Assembly (NCBI GenBank): GCA_910585015.1
Contig: CAJUCT010000050.1
Coordinates: 1-21,255 of the forward strand
Reading direction: 5' to 3'
DNA from: an uncultured Acetatifactor sp.
Lineage (GTDB): Bacteria; Bacillota; Clostridia; Lachnospirales; Lachnospiraceae
Length of the DNA stretch: 21,255 nucleotides
In this document: positions 19,798-21,255 of the stretch, piece by piece
How positions within the stretch are numbered: the stretch's first letter is position 1
How the letters are laid out: every line of letters starts with the position of its first letter
The notes under the pieces: generated by a model
What the model was told of the DNA's origin: nothing
Databases searched by the model: none
Seen by the model: only the letters and a program-made list of their open reading frames with translations
Program-made: the position numbers and the translations under genes

Positions 19798-21150
19798 TTA
19801 ATTTCTATATGCCCTTTCGTCCATACGTTCAAAATGAATTTGCTCTTTGTTGATAGTGATTGTTATATGGTCAGTGGTATATATGGCTGCAATCTCTTCC
19901 AGTTTTTTTGCTATATCATTTTCGTTCATTTTCAATGCGCTTTCAACATCCATATCGCCCCAAAATGTTTGTACCGCATTTATCATATTTTCAATTTGAC
20001 GGTCACGTTCACCGACTGTGACTGTTTCTGTTTCTGAAATGCGGTAAGAAAATTGATAGTATAAATTACACCTTGCCACATCAAGGCTCCCACTGGTGAT
20101 TTTTTCCGGCAGATATTCACCATAGTAAGGATTCAATTCTGTTTCGGTGTAGCTGCTCTGAATCGCTTTGCCATTCTCCATGCCGGATAAAAATACCGTC
20201 AACCTCACAAAAGAAAGTTCCTCGGCGGTTAAAGTAACGGAAAAGTCATTGAATTTAGTATCTTCATCAATTCTTTCCATTCTTTCACGATTTTCATTCG
20301 CCCACGCCAACAAAGAAGTGTTAAAATCCTTGATTGGCGTATTCTGATAATCGGGCGTTTTCAAAGTGAATAGAGAACGATAATCTTCTTCCGTACCATT
20401 GGAATATACGCGGGTTTCCTGTTCGCTGTTTCCTTGCGATTGACCGTTTTCTTTGTCTATGCCCTGTACGGAAGCCGGAAAATATGCGTATTCAATGGAG
20501 ATTTCAATTTCTTCTGTTTTTAATTGTTCAATCAGATTATCCGTATTGCTTTGAATATCAGCCAATATGGAATTAGTATTCTGCAATTCCGGGGCTGTCT
20601 TATCGCCTAATATATCCTGCATACCCTTTATCACATTTAAGCGGGTAGTATTGTATTCCCGAATAGTAAGCGTATCAGCGTCTAAAATAGTTAAGGAAAA
20701 TGAATATTCCAACCTTGCGCTATCTGCTGAATTAGAAGTCCTCACTTCCTCACTGAAATTTTGGGTTTCCCATTCATCTCCTGCAAGTGGCAGCACATAA
20801 AACAAGAATGAAGCTGTTCCGTCGGTATCTTTCACCCCATAGAGAATTTGGCTTTTCCAAAACCTTTCCAACAAATCTCTGTATTCTGCCGTATCTGTCA
20901 ACTTTGCAATATGGTTTCGATAATCTGAAACAGTCATATCCTCATAACCGTCTAATTGCAGAGCCAACAATTTTTGGTATTCCTCTTTACTAAAGGAATT
21001 GTCCGGCATTTCCCCCGGTTCCGAAGTAGTGATAGGGGAATTGGTGGTCGATACGTTGCTTTGTTCCGGCGAACTGCTTCGCCTTGCACACCCCGTAAAC
21101 ACACTCATAGTAAAAAGGGTGGCGAGAATGATTGTTAAATATTTCTTCAT
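19798..21150 (-). CDS. Lipoprotein of unknown function, 450 aa
   Basis: Start at 21150 with AGGAG 8 bp upstream. Signal peptide with lipobox: MKKYLTIILATLFTMSVFTG then Cys at 21, followed by a Ser/Thr/Pro-rich linker (about 22-50). The mature part has two repeated modules: LLERFWKSQILYGVKDTDGT and FSLTILDADTLTIREYNTTR in the first half, and FSVTLTAEELSFVRLTVFLS plus YQFSYRISETETVTVGERDR in the second, with the same strand-then-charged-helix layout. It is secreted and membrane-anchored. Base composition is clearly more AT-rich than the phage part, so it is probably a host gene. No catalytic motif seen. Function unknown. Confidence 0.85.
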   Translation of the reverse strand: MKKYLTIILATLFTMSVFTGCARRSSSPEQSNVSTTNSPITTSEPGEMPDNSFSKEEYQKLLALQLDGYEDMTVSDYRNHIAKLTDTAEYRDLLERFWKSQILYGVKDTDGTASFLFYVLPLAGDEWETQNFSEEVRTSNSADSARLEYSFSLTILDADTLTIREYNTTRLNVIKGMQDILGDKTAPELQNTNSILADIQSNTDNLIEQLKTEEIEISIEYAYFPASVQGIDKENGQSQGNSEQETRVYSNGTEEDYRSLFTLKTPDYQNTPIKDFNTSLLAWANENRERMERIDEDTKFNDFSVTLTAEELSFVRLTVFLSGMENGKAIQSSYTETELNPYYGEYLPEKITSGSLDVARCNLYYQFSYRISETETVTVGERDRQIENMINAVQTFWGDMDVESALKMNENDIAKKLEEIAAIYTTDHITITINKEQIHFERMDERAYRN

Positions 21151-21255
21151 AGTAGAAGCTCCTTTCTGTTACCCTTTCCGGGTACAGTTAAAGAATACTG
21201 CCCTAACTTGAATCTATTTTGAATTGAATATGTTTTTTATGTGGAGATAGAAAAG
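21151..21255. other. Upstream region of the lipoprotein gene
   Basis: AT-rich, with the ribosome binding site AAAGGAG at its left end and inverted pieces TTCAATTCAAAAT/GATTCAAG. No confident promoter boxes were found; the sequence is cut by the window edge. Confidence 0.3.

Overview
The window reads as a prophage or phage-like element of a low- to mid-GC Firmicute, most likely a Lachnospiraceae-type Clostridium, joined on its right to a peptide-signalling-type regulatory cluster and a lipoprotein gene. The basis is the gene content (VapE helicase, family A DNA polymerase, DUF2800/DUF2815, VRR-NUC, SNF2 helicase, HNH), strong AGGAGG-type ribosome binding sites and host-type genes (AgrC/LytTR). 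Essentially every gene lies on the minus strand, so transcription runs from right to left. No tRNA, rRNA, CRISPR array, integrase, repressor or structural gene is visible.

Phage replication operon (14254 down to 2951). It opens with a TATAAT promoter, a hairpin that covers the ribosome binding site, and a sigma-region-4-like protein. Then follow a 52-aa protein, a DUF4406 protein, a 103-aa protein, DUF2800 (Cas4-like nuclease), DUF2815 (ssDNA binding), family A DNA polymerase, a 134-aa protein, a primase-like/VapE helicase, a small winged-helix-like protein, VRR-NUC, an SNF2 helicase and an ArpU/RinA-like late regulator. Most of these genes overlap or nearly touch. Between the VapE gene and the next gene is an AT-rich stretch flanked by GGAACAA iterons, a good candidate origin.

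Late side (2952 down to 1). Three 11-bp direct repeats, a promoter and a close-set terminator form a candidate late switch. Beyond it are a small Cys-rich protein, an HNH endonuclease, a 318-bp gap where a cos site would be expected, an HTH/zinc-finger protein, a ParB-methyltransferase and the start of a cytosine-5 methyltransferase.

Most striking element. The DNA polymerase carries an intein (8817-9743) inserted in polymerase motif B. Nested inside that intein, in the +1 reading frame and with its own ribosome binding site, is a complete HNH homing-endonuclease-like gene (8825-9598). The intein frame stays open across the whole nested gene, so about 770 bp appear to code in two frames at once.

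Right part (14596-21255). This holds a small zinc-ribbon gene, three secreted- or substrate-like proteins of unknown function that share an N-terminal motif, an AgrC-like histidine kinase, a LytTR response regulator and a lipoprotein. Two of the three unknown genes have matching leaders with an 8-codon upstream ORF and covarying hairpins. The LytTR gene is preceded by two perfect 10-bp direct repeats spaced 22 bp, the usual geometry of LytTR binding sites.
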